NCBI GenBank assembly: GCA_018817715.1 | Contig: JAHITT010000001.1 | Span: 1-34,689, forward strand | Direction: 5' to 3' | From: Patescibacteria group bacterium | Lineage (GTDB): Bacteria > Patescibacteriota > Patescibacteriia > Veblenbacterales > UBA10138 | Length of the DNA stretch: 34,689 bases | In this document: piece after piece, positions 15,726 to 24,214 of the stretch | How positions within the stretch are numbered: the stretch's first letter is position 1 | Layout: each line of letters opens with the position of its first letter | Position numbers and translations under genes: made by a program | The notes under the pieces: generated by a model | Database searches by the model: none | Told to the model about the DNA's origin: nothing | Seen by the model: only the letters and a program-made list of their open reading frames with translations

Positions 15726-16175
15726 CTAAATTTCCCGCAAATTATATTGCTTAATTGATTGGCCTGATTCATCAGAAAAAACAAATCGACCGTTGAATTT
15801 TTTACCTTGAATTAACATAGGCAACCAATACTTATCATCTATCCACATTTTATCATAAGGAATGTCGCTCAATTTAAACCATTGCCAAGTTATCTCTAAG
15901 CTTTCTTTAGGTTTACCAGTATAACTTGTTATTTTAAAAATATGAACTAAAAACTCTTCTTGCGGAAAAATAAATTCTATTTCACCAAGCTTATCATACT
16001 CTTTTACAACTAAACTAACTTCTTCTTTTATTTCTCTAACTAAAGATTGTTCAATAGTTTCACCTGATTCAATTTTTCCACCATAACCATTCCATTTGCC
16101 TTGGCCGAATCCCCTCTTTTTTAAACCCAACAAAATATTATCATCCTGAAAAATAAAACCCAAAGTTAGTTCCAT
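15726..16175 (-). CDS. Nudix hydrolase, MTH1 (NUDT1)-like, likely oxidised-dNTP cleaning
   Basis: 149 aa. Nudix box G33-L55 (GKIESGE, then REIKEEVSL); the usual Gly near its end is Ser. The likeness to human MTH1 is strong outside the box too: LLGLKKRGFGQGKWNGYGGK at 15-34, MWIDDKYW at 110-117, KKFNGRFVF, and the C-terminus YNLREI. Residues that line the purine pocket of MTH1 (T8, F27, N33, W117, D119, D120) all appear here as T4, F23, N29, W111, D113 and D114. The expected role is hydrolysis of 8-oxo-dGTP or 2-OH-dATP to the monophosphate. It is the last of five Nudix genes in a row. Confidence 0.88.
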   Translation of the reverse strand: MELTLGFIFQDDNILLGLKKRGFGQGKWNGYGGKIESGETIEQSLVREIKEEVSLVVKEYDKLGEIEFIFPQEEFLVHIFKITSYTGKPKESLEITWQWFKLSDIPYDKMWIDDKYWLPMLIQGKKFNGRFVFSDESGQSIKQYNLREI

Positions 16176-16185
16176 AAATTATCCT

Positions 16186-16614
16186 TTACTTAGGCTTTTC
16201 CATATCAAAATAATTTTTTTCCGAATTATACGATTCAAAAAATAATTCAGTCAGTTTAAACAAAGGATTAGGCAAGGTATTAATATCATACCATTGCCAA
16301 CCTTCATTTTTATCCGGCTCTAACAATTTTGGTTCTCCGGATAACCAATCAGCTGTTAAGCCCAAATGGACTACATGCTTAGGCCAATAAAAAAGATTAT
16401 TGGCCACGAACTGAAATTTTATATTATCTATCTCTAAACCACACTCCTCAGTCACTTCTCTTTTAACACAATCAGTAAAAGACTCTCCATATTCCATATG
16501 ACCCCCAGGAAAAGCATATTCACCTGCGCCGTGAGCGCCTTTTCTTTTACCCAATAAAACCTTGCCTTGTTTAAAAATAGCTATTCCGATACCAACTCTT
16601 ATTTCCTTAGTCAT
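16186..16614 (-). CDS. Nudix hydrolase, NUDT15 (MTH2)-like
   Basis: 142 aa with a perfect Nudix box at 38-60 (GHMEYGE, then REVTEECGL). Flanking residues resemble NUDT15 rather than MutT: VLLGKRKGAHGAGEYAFPGG at 19-38, a VANNLF stretch, and EPDKNEGWQWYDINTLP. NUDT15-like enzymes hydrolyse nucleoside triphosphates including modified guanine nucleotides. The exact substrate cannot be fixed from sequence. It starts 4 nt behind the preceding Nudix gene, and the MTH1-like gene follows after 10 nt. Confidence 0.85.
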   Translation of the reverse strand: MTKEIRVGIGIAIFKQGKVLLGKRKGAHGAGEYAFPGGHMEYGESFTDCVKREVTEECGLEIDNIKFQFVANNLFYWPKHVVHLGLTADWLSGEPKLLEPDKNEGWQWYDINTLPNPLFKLTELFFESYNSEKNYFDMEKPK

Positions 16615-16618
16615 AAAT

Positions 16619-17062
16619 TTAATTAATTAATTTTAAACTGACCAATTTACTAACCGCTTCTGTTGGTTGTAAGTTTGGTAATTTAGACAAATCCTCTTTA
16701 TTAAACCAAACCAGTCCATAAACATTATCTTTATTCATTCTTTCCTTTTCTGGTCCGCCAATAGCCGGCTGGCCAGTAAAACCTGTAACTAAATAAAAAT
16801 TATTTTGATATTTTTCCTGCTTATAAAAAGATTGCCCATAACCTAACAAATCTAGGCTAAACAAAAATTTATAATCAGTCACAATCAAACTTAATTCCTC
16901 GTTAATCTCCCTAACCAAAGCTTGCTCCAAACTTTCACCTGTTTCTACACCGCCCCCAGGAAAAACATAATAAATTTTATCCTGCTTAATTCTTTTAATA
17001 AGCAAAACTTCGTTACCTTTTACTATAACCGCTGAAACTCTTTGCCTAATATTATTAACCAT
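16619..17062 (-). CDS. Nudix hydrolase, unassigned substrate
   Basis: 147 aa from the ATG at 17062, which overlaps the end of the upstream Nudix gene by 8 nt (ATGGTTAA). An upstream extension to 17125 exists but would lie inside that gene and adds no Nudix-like residues. Nudix box at 37-59 (GGVETGE, then REINEELSL, with Ser for the usual Gly). The N-terminal VSAVIVKGNEVLLIKRIKQD is a typical first strand pair. The C-terminal half (WFNKEDLSKLPNLQP) is generic, so the substrate is unknown. Confidence 0.85.
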   Translation of the reverse strand: MVNNIRQRVSAVIVKGNEVLLIKRIKQDKIYYVFPGGGVETGESLEQALVREINEELSLIVTDYKFLFSLDLLGYGQSFYKQEKYQNNFYLVTGFTGQPAIGGPEKERMNKDNVYGLVWFNKEDLSKLPNLQPTEAVSKLVSLKLIN

Positions 17063-17552
17063 TTTTTGAATCAAAAAATTTTTTAACTGCCCCAAGAAAA
17101 TCCTGTGGCCGAGTAGATAACTCAACTCCTAAAACGCTCTTATTAAACCACCTAACCTCAGCCACTTCTGTTTCGTCAATTTTTATATTATCTAACTCTG
17201 TATCAATAACTGCAAAAAATACTTGGGTAAAATGGGTCCACTTTTCACCCCGACTTAAGTATTTTGGCCCAGGAATCAAATCCAAATTCTTTAAACCTAG
17301 TTCCTCCTCAGCTTCTTTTATAATATTACTTTTATAAGTTTCATCTACTTCGACTGTTCCGGCTACAGCCGGACCCCATTTACCAGGATCATGTGTCTTA
17401 GTAAAAGCCCGACGAGCTAATAAAATATCACCCTGATTATTAGTAACCCACAACCCAGCTACCCGATAAATATCTTTACTAGTAATAGTAGTGCGGTCTT
17501 TATAATCAATTATTTCATCTTTTTCATTAACTATGGGAATTTTTGGCTTCAT
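17055..17552 (-). CDS. Nudix hydrolase of the IPP-isomerase-like / YfcD type
   Basis: 165 aa. It opens IPIVNEKDEIIDYKDRTTIT and continues IYRVAGLWVTNNQGDILLAR, an arrangement seen in isopentenyl-diphosphate isomerase-like Nudix proteins such as YfcD. Nudix box at 65-87 (GTVEVDE, then KEAEEELGL, with Lys for the first Arg). The HDPGKWGPAVAGTVE stretch fits the same subfamily. Nothing nearby belongs to isoprenoid synthesis, so a hydrolase role is more likely than isomerase. Its end overlaps the next Nudix start by 8 nt. Confidence 0.83.
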   Translation of the reverse strand: MKPKIPIVNEKDEIIDYKDRTTITSKDIYRVAGLWVTNNQGDILLARRAFTKTHDPGKWGPAVAGTVEVDETYKSNIIKEAEEELGLKNLDLIPGPKYLSRGEKWTHFTQVFFAVIDTELDNIKIDETEVAEVRWFNKSVLGVELSTRPQDFLGAVKKFFDSKNG

Positions 17553-17559
17553 ATATAAA

Positions 17560-18012
17560 CTACTTATTTAATATTCCACCCAAATAATTTAACTGATAAA
17601 CTTTTTGGTTTTTAAAATAAATTTCTTCTTGGCCGGAAAAATTTTCCCAATCGCCCTGACTTACGTCCACATATTTCCAATCACCCTTAATAAATTCCTC
17701 AGGGCCCCTAAATGGCCGAGATACCCTAACTTCCAACAGAGCTAATCGCAAAAAACTATAAACTTCTTTAGCTTTAACCTGATCCGAAAAAACTTGGCCA
17801 TAATAATTCATAGTCCAAAGGGGTTTATTCTGTTGCCAAATTATCTCCTGCCCGCTAAAAGGATTAAAACCAAAATATTTATCCTGGTATTTATAATCCT
17901 CCTCCGCATAATTAAAAATCTTCCCGCTATCGCCTAATAATTCATCGGCCGAACTATCACCGGCAGCGTAAGTCCTATGTTTGGCTATGATTATAAAATC
18001 TAATAAAGTCAT
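17560..18012 (-). CDS. DUF5680-like protein
   Basis: 150 aa. It opens LLDFIIIAKHRTYAAGDSSA and contains DYKYQDKYFGFNPFSGQEII and LWTMNYYGQVFSD, which I recognise as the pattern of the DUF5680 family, small proteins of unknown function often found next to or fused to regulators. There is no membrane segment and no Cys. It overlaps the preceding 84-aa gene by 4 nt (ATGA) and precedes the IPP-isomerase-like Nudix gene by 7 nt, so it is part of the Nudix run; any link to nucleotide metabolism is by position only. Confidence 0.7.
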   Translation of the reverse strand: MTLLDFIIIAKHRTYAAGDSSADELLGDSGKIFNYAEEDYKYQDKYFGFNPFSGQEIIWQQNKPLWTMNYYGQVFSDQVKAKEVYSFLRLALLEVRVSRPFRGPEEFIKGDWKYVDVSQGDWENFSGQEEIYFKNQKVYQLNYLGGILNK

Positions 18013-18263
18013 TTTTTAATTATTTTTAACCACTGTTTTTTAAACCAAGGCATTGTTAAGGTAGAAATCATAAAAGCTACCGCTGGCACTATACCATTAA
18101 GCCAAGGATTTTTAATATCAATAGCTAATAAATAAACACTAATAGCCAAATAAGTAAAAACTGTTAACAAAATACGCCTAGTCCAGCTAGTTTCCCAAGC
18201 TTTGTCTTGCTCTACTTTATTGTTGCGACTCTCTATAGCTAAAACTTTATCTTCTAAATTCAT
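18009..18263 (-). CDS. Small two-helix membrane protein
   Basis: 84 aa. A charged N-terminal third (IESRNNKVEQDKAWETSWTR) is followed by two membrane helices (about 31-47 and 54-70) and a basic end (FKKQWLKIIKK). From memory, the ETSWTRRILLT and IVPAVAFMISTLTMP stretches recur in small hypothetical proteins of CPR bacteria. Both ends overlap neighbours by 4 nt, which shows translational coupling within the Nudix run. Function unknown. Confidence 0.7.
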   Translation of the reverse strand: MNLEDKVLAIESRNNKVEQDKAWETSWTRRILLTVFTYLAISVYLLAIDIKNPWLNGIVPAVAFMISTLTMPWFKKQWLKIIKK

Positions 18264-18691
18264 AAATTATAAATTAACTTAAGGCAATCTGCTTCATCGG
18301 GCAATAAATCTAAATTTAAAATTTCTTCTGGTTTAAGCCAAATATACTTTTGATGCTCGTTATTATTCAACTTTACATCTGGTTTAACTCGCAATGATAA
18401 TTTATAGGTATGATAAGGATAATCAAACTCCGGATAACGAACATAAATTGTTTTTAAAAATTCCAAATTACTCTCTTTTACTTCAAGTCCAGTTTCCTCG
18501 TTAATCTCCCTAACCAAAGCTTGTAATTTATTTTCACCCGCGTTTAGTTTACCAGCCGGACGACACCATTTTCCACCTTTAAATTTATCATCATTCCGTT
18601 GTAAAAAAAGAATCACACCGTCATATTCCATTAAACAACTAACGACTTCTATTTTGGGATTAAAATCTTTAGGTTTATCTAAAAAAATCAT
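18260..18691 (-). CDS. Nudix hydrolase, MutT-like
   Basis: 143 aa. Perfect Nudix box at 47-69 (GKLNAGE, then REINEETGL). First strands VVSCLMEYDGVILFLQRNDD, then GGKWCRPAGKLNAGE. Substrate not assignable; the wide C-terminal half (YPYHTYKLSLRVKP) resembles general MutT/NTP pyrophosphohydrolases. It is the first of the five Nudix genes in transcription order, 4 nt behind the sugar-dehydrogenase-like gene, and overlaps the following gene by 4 nt. Confidence 0.85.
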   Translation of the reverse strand: MIFLDKPKDFNPKIEVVSCLMEYDGVILFLQRNDDKFKGGKWCRPAGKLNAGENKLQALVREINEETGLEVKESNLEFLKTIYVRYPEFDYPYHTYKLSLRVKPDVKLNNNEHQKYIWLKPEEILNLDLLPDEADCLKLIYNL

Positions 18692-18695
18692 AAAA

Positions 18696-19886
18696 TTACT
18701 GCCAATAATCAGAATCTACAAAAATTATTTTGTCATCGTCTTGGCCAGCCTGACCCCGACCGTCGCGATTAGAGGTTGTAATATAAATACCTTTATCATT
18801 TGCTGTTATGGCCCGCAAGCGCCCGAACTCCTGACGTAAATAATGTTTAATATCCTTAAGACTTCCTTGAACATCAACTGTTACCCGATAAACCGACTGG
18901 CCACGCAGACCAACAAAAATCAAACTATCTTTATACCAAGTTAATCCAGCCGGCGCCCAGGTTTCTTTGGCGCCTGAATGGACTACTGGCCCCACTGTGC
19001 CAGGTTTAACCAAATCGCCCTGACTATCTGGCCAACCATAATTTTGTCCAGCTTTTATTAAATTAAGTTCATCAAAACCAGATTGCAAACCAGACCGACC
19101 ATGCTCGGTTGCCCACAACCTTCCTAAATTATCCCAAACCAAACCCTGAGGATTGCGGTGGCCATAGCTATAAACTAAATTACCAAAAGGATTATCGGCT
19201 GGTACTCCACCTATATCAGTTAGACGCAAAATCTTACCAGCCAAAGAATCAGTCTGCTGAGCCAAACCCGTATCGGTAGCGTCGCCAGTCGTAACATAAA
19301 GATATCCATCCGGACCAAAAGCAATACGACCCCCGTTATGATAAATACTGCCCGGTATATTATCTAAAATAATTTTTTTATCAGTTAAACCTTTTTCGTC
19401 AAAACTATAGCGAACAATCCTGTTAATCGGCCCGTCTTGATTAACAGTTAAATATAAATAAACCCAGCGATTGTTTAAAAAATCAGGATGTAAAGCCAAG
19501 CCTAAAAGCCCACCTTCGCCATGGTGATAAACATTTTCCACCTTAAGCCTACTTAATAAAGAGCCATCAGAATTTAAAATTACCAAATTGCCCGGCCGCT
19601 CCGTAACAACTAAATTACCATTTGGTAAAACTGCTATTTCCCAAGGTATTTCCAAATTTTCTGCCACCACCCGCAACGCCTCAGTTGGTTGAGCCGTTGC
19701 TTTAACTGGATTATTAAACTCTTTTACCCCCGTTATTATATTAACATCGCCAGCTGGCAAAAAAGTCGGTGTGGGCTTTAGGCTCAACCACAACCAAAAT
19801 AACCCAGCTAGCAAAAACACCAAACCAAGCAAAACAATTAGAGAGAAAAATTTGTTATTTTTTAGACGAACAAAAATATTAAACAT
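18696..19886 (-). CDS. Membrane-anchored PQQ-type soluble sugar dehydrogenase-like protein
   Basis: 396 aa from the ATG at 19886, which overlaps the upstream stop by 8 nt (ATGTTTAA); a longer start at 19928 would lie further inside that gene. One N-terminal membrane helix (about 14-36) puts the rest outside the cytoplasm. The domain is a six-bladed propeller of the YliI/aldose sugar dehydrogenase type: LEIPWEIAVLPNGNLVVTER, GEGGLLGLALHPDF, IYHNGGRIAFGPDGYLYVTT, YGHRNPQGLVWD and HGRSGLQSGFDELN. The His/Arg positions of the PQQ site appear kept. No PQQ synthesis gene is seen, so the cofactor would come from outside or the protein has another role. Confidence 0.87.
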   Translation of the reverse strand: MFNIFVRLKNNKFFSLIVLLGLVFLLAGLFWLWLSLKPTPTFLPAGDVNIITGVKEFNNPVKATAQPTEALRVVAENLEIPWEIAVLPNGNLVVTERPGNLVILNSDGSLLSRLKVENVYHHGEGGLLGLALHPDFLNNRWVYLYLTVNQDGPINRIVRYSFDEKGLTDKKIILDNIPGSIYHNGGRIAFGPDGYLYVTTGDATDTGLAQQTDSLAGKILRLTDIGGVPADNPFGNLVYSYGHRNPQGLVWDNLGRLWATEHGRSGLQSGFDELNLIKAGQNYGWPDSQGDLVKPGTVGPVVHSGAKETWAPAGLTWYKDSLIFVGLRGQSVYRVTVDVQGSLKDIKHYLRQEFGRLRAITANDKGIYITTSNRDGRGQAGQDDDKIIFVDSDYWQ

Positions 19887-20370
19887 CTTTTTTAAAAGCG
19901 AGCTCTTTAAGTTTTTGTAAAACTTCATCTATTTTTTGATAAGCTTTAAGCCACAGCTTGAGTATTAAATAATCAATGGACAAAACCACTAAACCGCCCA
20001 CCAAAATTAAAAACATTAACCAAGCATTGGACAGATTAAAAACTATCAATAGTACGGTAATTGCTATAAAACTTATAAAACCAATTCTAAAAATTTTAAT
20101 CGGCTGTTTAGCCAAATATTCTCGCCAAGCACTAATAGTTGGCACCTTTCCACCCAACAATAAAAAAACCACCAAGCCTAACCAAGGCACAGCCACATAA
20201 ATCACCAGATTATCCCAAATGGCAGACAAATACTTAATATCTATAGCCGAAGACAAAACATGCAACACCAGCAAATAAGGCAATAAACAAATAAAACTTA
20301 ACCAAAAAATCTTAAACAACTCCACGTATTTTATTAACCTGCTAGTGGGAATTTGAAAAGAATTTTGCAT
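19879..20370 (-). CDS. Unknown four-helix membrane protein
   Basis: 163 aa. Hydrophobic helices at about 20-40, 55-74, 93-112 and 116-138, and a Lys-rich C-terminal helix (KAYQKIDEVLQKLKELAFKK) that may be a coiled coil in the cytoplasm. I recognise no family. Its stop overlaps the start of the sugar-dehydrogenase-like gene by 8 nt, so the two are translationally coupled and may act together at the membrane. It starts 29 nt behind the MazG-type gene. Confidence 0.7.
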   Translation of the reverse strand: MQNSFQIPTSRLIKYVELFKIFWLSFICLLPYLLVLHVLSSAIDIKYLSAIWDNLVIYVAVPWLGLVVFLLLGGKVPTISAWREYLAKQPIKIFRIGFISFIAITVLLIVFNLSNAWLMFLILVGGLVVLSIDYLILKLWLKAYQKIDEVLQKLKELAFKKDV

Positions 20371-20399
20371 AAGAACTTATAGTTATTAATCTATAAAAC

Positions 20400-20789
20400 T
20401 TATTTTTTATTTTTACGTCGACGATGAGATTTTTTTATTTTCCAATATAGACTCTCGGTCCCCGGTTCTTGAGTAGTCTGTTTCATTAATTTAGCTGGAT
20501 ATTTTTTAGCCACCTGAATTAATTTTTGTTTAATAATTTTTTCTGTATCCAGTCCCAATAACACCGCTAGCTCTATAGAATAAATTATAACATCGGCCAA
20601 TTCACTTTTTATGGCTTGCAGTTTCTTCTTGTTGCCTTTTACTTCTGGCAAACTTAAATTTTCCCACTGAAAAAGTTCCAAAAGTTCGGCACCTTCTATC
20701 ATTATAGACTTAGCTATGTCTACCGGCCGTAAATTATGCCAATGCCGATCTTTTAAATGCTTATAAACTCTTTTTTCCAAATCTTTCAT
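20400..20789 (-). CDS. MazG-type nucleotide pyrophosphohydrolase (dCTPase-like)
   Basis: 129 aa. The metal-binding pattern of all-alpha NTP pyrophosphatases is complete: E32-x2-E35 in IEGAELLELFQWE and E63-x2-D66 in ELADVIIYSIELA, followed by KYPAKLM. The sequence is closest to the single-domain MazG/DCTPP1 (RS21-C6) group, which hydrolyses non-canonical dNTPs or dCTP to the monophosphate. The last 15 residues are a basic tail (SHRRRKNKK) that may bind nucleic acid. Its place upstream of five Nudix genes on the same strand supports a nucleotide-pool cleaning role. Confidence 0.87.
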   Translation of the reverse strand: MKDLEKRVYKHLKDRHWHNLRPVDIAKSIMIEGAELLELFQWENLSLPEVKGNKKKLQAIKSELADVIIYSIELAVLLGLDTEKIIKQKLIQVAKKYPAKLMKQTTQEPGTESLYWKIKKSHRRRKNKK

Positions 20790-20823
20790 AAAAATTTATT
20801 GAATCTCATAATACTTCTTAATC

Positions 20824-21360
20824 TTATTTTAACTTCCGCAAAGATTTATTTGACCTTTTAATTGTTTCTTTGATCATCTTTTCTTTCTTTTTACTATAAA
20901 TTTCCCTATTATTTTGATATTTTATTGCTAAATTTTCTTTTAATGCAGAATACTTCTTTGCCATATCTTCATTATTACAAAGATAATCTCTAAATAAAAC
21001 CATATTTTTAACATAACTGCTACCAATTTCTCCAATATGGAGATAATATGTTCTCTGTCTTTCTGGGCCTTTAGTAAAGAATAATCTTTCCTTTCTAGTG
21101 TCGTCTTTCTTTATTTTATAACCTATACCTTTTAATTTTTTTACGTAGTGTCGAACCCTACAAAGCGACGGAACAACAATAGCAATATCAATAATTGGTT
21201 TTGCTAATATTCCTGGAATAGCTGTACTTCCTACATGTTGCGCCTCTATCACATCTCCGCCAAAAATTTTTTGTATTTTTTTAGACTCCATTCTAAAATT
21301 CTGTCGCCATTTCGGGTCATACTTTACCAATTTAACTGTTCCCCGTTTCAACCCAATCAT
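20824..21360 (-). CDS. GrpB family (UPF0157) nucleotidyltransferase-like protein
   Basis: 178 aa from the ATG at 21360, 5 nt behind the secA stop. GTVKLVKYDPKWRQNFRMES, then HVGSTAIPGILAKPIIDIAI, then RTYYLHIGEIGSSYV and FRDYLCNNEDMAKKYSALK are the conserved blocks of the GrpB/UPF0157 family, which has a nucleotidyltransferase-like fold (GSTAIPG with acidic residues). Its substrate is not known. Composition is more Lys/Ile-rich than its neighbours, so recent gain is possible. A longer start at 21381 would overlap secA. Confidence 0.88.
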   Translation of the reverse strand: MIGLKRGTVKLVKYDPKWRQNFRMESKKIQKIFGGDVIEAQHVGSTAIPGILAKPIIDIAIVVPSLCRVRHYVKKLKGIGYKIKKDDTRKERLFFTKGPERQRTYYLHIGEIGSSYVKNMVLFRDYLCNNEDMAKKYSALKENLAIKYQNNREIYSKKKEKMIKETIKRSNKSLRKLK

Positions 21361-21365
21361 ATATT

Positions 21366-24089
21366 TTACGCTCCATGACACTTCTTATATTTTTTTCCAC
21401 TACCGCAAGGACAAGGATCGTTGCGACCGACTTTATGGCCTTCACCATCGCGCGGTTTATTGCTAGCCGCCTGGCCCTGGGTGGTTAAAGCTGTCGCAAA
21501 GACGCTGTTTTGTTCGGCCATGGTTTTAGCCGGACCTTTTTCTATAATCGCCTGCTTGGGAGCAACTGGCTCCCTAACCAAATTTTGTATTAAACCGGTT
21601 TTAAATATATTATAAACCATTTCATCTTGAATAGCGGCCAACAACTCTTTAAACATTTTATAAGCTTGGCGTTTATATTCTACCAACGGATCTCTTTGGC
21701 CATAACCTTGCAGACCAATACTGCCCCGCAAATAATCCATAGAAGTTAAATGCTGAACCCACAGTCTATCAATAGCTCTTAAAAACAAAGTCTTTTCTGC
21801 TTCGCGCATTATTTCCTGGCTGTTGGGCACAGCTAAATCGGCTGCTTTTATTTGCAAACTCTGCTCCATAGCCACATAGTGTTCCTTAGCCAAACCGGTT
21901 AAATAATTTATTAAACTATCCCTAGCTATCACTTCGTCTGTGGCTGTGTTTTTATGACCTTCTAATTCTGCTAATTTTTTTCTAACTTCTTTGGTCACTG
22001 GGAAAATGGAATTTATTGTTTCGTAAATTTCTTCAATATTCCAATCTTTTAAATTATCTAAAGCCGTATGAAAAGCTACTACCTCGCTAATTTCTTTAAC
22101 AATCATTTCCACTACTAATTCCCTTAATTCATTGGGATTTTTTTCGGCTGATTGCAATACTTGTCGCCGTTTCTTATAAACCGCTTCCCGTTGTTTATTT
22201 AAAACATCATCATACTCCACCAAATGCTTACGAATATCAAAATTATGACCTTCCACTTTTTTTTGCGCTGTTTCAATGGATTTAGAAACCATTTTATTTT
22301 CTATAGGCACATTGTCGGGCAAGCCTAAGCGTTGCATTACACCACCTACTCGGTCCGAACCAAAAATCCTCATTAAATCATCTTCCAAAGAAACAAAAAA
22401 CAAAGTGGAGCCTGGATCCCCTTGCCGGCCGCCACGACCACGCAATTGATTATCTATACGCCGTGATTCGTGCCGTTCCGTACCAATAACATGCAAACCC
22501 CCTAAATCTTTAACAACGGCCGCTTCTTCGGCTGTGGCCGGACTGCCACCCAAAATTATGTCTACACCGCGACCAGCCATATTAGTAGCCAAAGTAACAC
22601 TACCTTTGCGACCAGCTTGGGCAATAATACCAGCTTCACCCGTATGATTCTTGGCGTTTAAAACTTGGTGCGGTAAACCGGCTTGAGTTAACAGCTCAGA
22701 CAACAGTTCATTTTTAGAAATTGAAATAGTACCCAACAAAACCGGTTGGCCTTTTTGATATCGCTCCTTTACCTCCTGCACCACGGCCTTAAATTTGGCT
22801 AATTCATTTTTATATACCCGATCGGTTAAATCTTGCCGGATATTGGGTTTATTAGTGGGAATGCTTACCACTTCTAATTTATAAATTTTATGAAACTCCT
22901 CAGCTTCGGTAGTAGCTGTACCGGTCATACCAGCCAACTTCTCGTAAAGCCTAAAATAATTTTGAAAAGTAATGGTGGCTAAAGTTAAAGACTCACGTTG
23001 AATTTTTACATTTTCTTTAGCTTCAATAGCCTGATGCAAACCCTCAGAATATCTACGGCCGGGCATTAAACGGCCAGTAAATTCATCGACAATTACAATT
23101 TCCCCCTCTTTAACTACATAATCCTTATCTTTTTTAAATAAAGCTTTAGCTTTTAAAGCCTGCTCTAAATGATGAATCATCTGAAAACCAGCTTCACTGT
23201 ACAAGTTACCTAAATTAAGCCAACGCTCCGCCTTAGTAATACCATTTTCCGTATAAGTAGCGGCTCGCATTTTTTCATCTACATTATAATCTTCATTTTC
23301 TACCAAACCCGCGGCAAACTGAGCCACTTTATAATAAGTGGCCATAGCTTCTTCGGCCGGCGCCGAAATAATTAAAGGTGTTCTGGCTTCGTCTATTAAA
23401 ATAGAATCCACTTCGTCCACAATCGTATAATGCAAAGGACGTTGAACCATATCACTAAGACGCCAAACCATATTATCTTTTAAATAATCAAAACCAAATT
23501 CGTTATTAGTGCCGTACAACACATCAGCCAAATAAGCCTGCTGACGCGGTACAACCTTTAAATTATTAAAAGACGGATCTTCGTTGCTAACAGTCGGATC
23601 GTACAAATAAGCTATTTCGTGATTTACACAACCAACAGTCAAACCTAAACTGTAATGAACCTTACCCATCCAAATAGCATCGCGCCTAGCCAAATAATCG
23701 TTCACGGTAACCACATGTACACCCTTACCCGTTAAAGCATTAAGATAGGTTGGCGAGGTGGCGGTTAAAGTTTTACCTTCACCAGTACGCATTTCCGCTA
23801 TTTGACCGCGATGTAAAACAATACCGCCAACTAATTGAACGTCAAAATGCCGCTGGCCTAATACACGACGAGCCGCTTCACGCACGGTAGCAAAAGCTTC
23901 GGGTAATAAATTATCCAAAGTTTCGCCTTGCTGCAAACGATTTTTAAATAAAGCAGTCTGACCGCTTAATTGTTCATCGGTCAACTGTTTTATTTTGGGT
24001 TCAAAAGCGTTTATTTGTTCTACCTCTGACAAAAGCTTATTAACCACTCGTTCATTAGGATCGCCAAATAATTTATCTAAAAATGACAT
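21366..24089 (-). CDS. secA: Protein translocase ATPase SecA
   Basis: 907 aa, the full length. Walker A MRTGEGKT (100-107), [26 protein letters not shown], Walker [21 protein letters not shown] (near 222-241), [33 protein letters not shown], and the helicase end [13 protein letters not shown] with [16 protein letters not shown]. The last residues are the SEC-C zinc module C893-x-C895-x8-C904-H905. SecA drives secretory proteins through SecYEG with ATP. It begins what looks like a long minus-strand run (grpB, mazG-like, Nudix genes, truB). Its promoter lies 40-68 nt upstream, behind the terminator of the preceding gene. Confidence 0.98.
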   Translation of the reverse strand: MSFLDKLFGDPNERVVNKLLSEVEQINAFEPKIKQLTDEQLSGQTALFKNRLQQGETLDNLLPEAFATVREAARRVLGQRHFDVQLVGGIVLHRGQIAEMRTGEGKTLTATSPTYLNALTGKGVHVVTVNDYLARRDAIWMGKVHYSLGLTVGCVNHEIAYLYDPTVSNEDPSFNNLKVVPRQQAYLADVLYGTNNEFGFDYLKDNMVWRLSDMVQRPLHYTIVDEVDSILIDEARTPLIISAPAEEAMATYYKVAQFAAGLVENEDYNVDEKMRAATYTENGITKAERWLNLGNLYSEAGFQMIHHLEQALKAKALFKKDKDYVVKEGEIVIVDEFTGRLMPGRRYSEGLHQAIEAKENVKIQRESLTLATITFQNYFRLYEKLAGMTGTATTEAEEFHKIYKLEVVSIPTNKPNIRQDLTDRVYKNELAKFKAVVQEVKERYQKGQPVLLGTISISKNELLSELLTQAGLPHQVLNAKNHTGEAGIIAQAGRKGSVTLATNMAGRGVDIILGGSPATAEEAAVVKDLGGLHVIGTERHESRRIDNQLRGRGGRQGDPGSTLFFVSLEDDLMRIFGSDRVGGVMQRLGLPDNVPIENKMVSKSIETAQKKVEGHNFDIRKHLVEYDDVLNKQREAVYKKRRQVLQSAEKNPNELRELVVEMIVKEISEVVAFHTALDNLKDWNIEEIYETINSIFPVTKEVRKKLAELEGHKNTATDEVIARDSLINYLTGLAKEHYVAMEQSLQIKAADLAVPNSQEIMREAEKTLFLRAIDRLWVQHLTSMDYLRGSIGLQGYGQRDPLVEYKRQAYKMFKELLAAIQDEMVYNIFKTGLIQNLVREPVAPKQAIIEKGPAKTMAEQNSVFATALTTQGQAASNKPRDGEGHKVGRNDPCPCGSGKKYKKCHGA

Positions 24090-24128
24090 GCTAATTTTTT
24101 CTACTTTACAAGCTATAAAACAGACCTT

Positions 24129-24157
24129 ACTATACTATAATTTTAAGCTAACGACAA
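24129..24157 (-). promoter_or_regulatory. secA promoter
   Basis: On the minus strand TTGTCG (24157-24152), a 17-nt spacer and TATAGT (24134-24129), about 40 nt upstream of the secA start. Confidence 0.6.
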
Positions 24158-24172
24158 GTATAAAAATAATTA

Positions 24173-24204
24173 ACGCCTCCTCACCTAAAAAGGCAAAGAA
24201 GCGT
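24173..24204 (-). terminator. Terminator behind the IMP-cyclohydrolase-like gene
   Basis: 32 nt form a 14-bp stem with a TTTT loop on the minus strand. Five of the pairs are G-U, which become A-C mismatches on the plus strand, so the hairpin is made by minus-strand RNA. T-rich sequence follows. Confidence 0.75.
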
Positions 24205-24214
24205 CCAATTGTTT

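Noticed and set aside
17063-17125. 21-codon N-terminal extension of the Nudix gene at 16619
   Set aside because: It lies wholly inside the upstream Nudix gene and adds nothing Nudix-like; the ATG at 17062 gives a typical 8-nt overlap.
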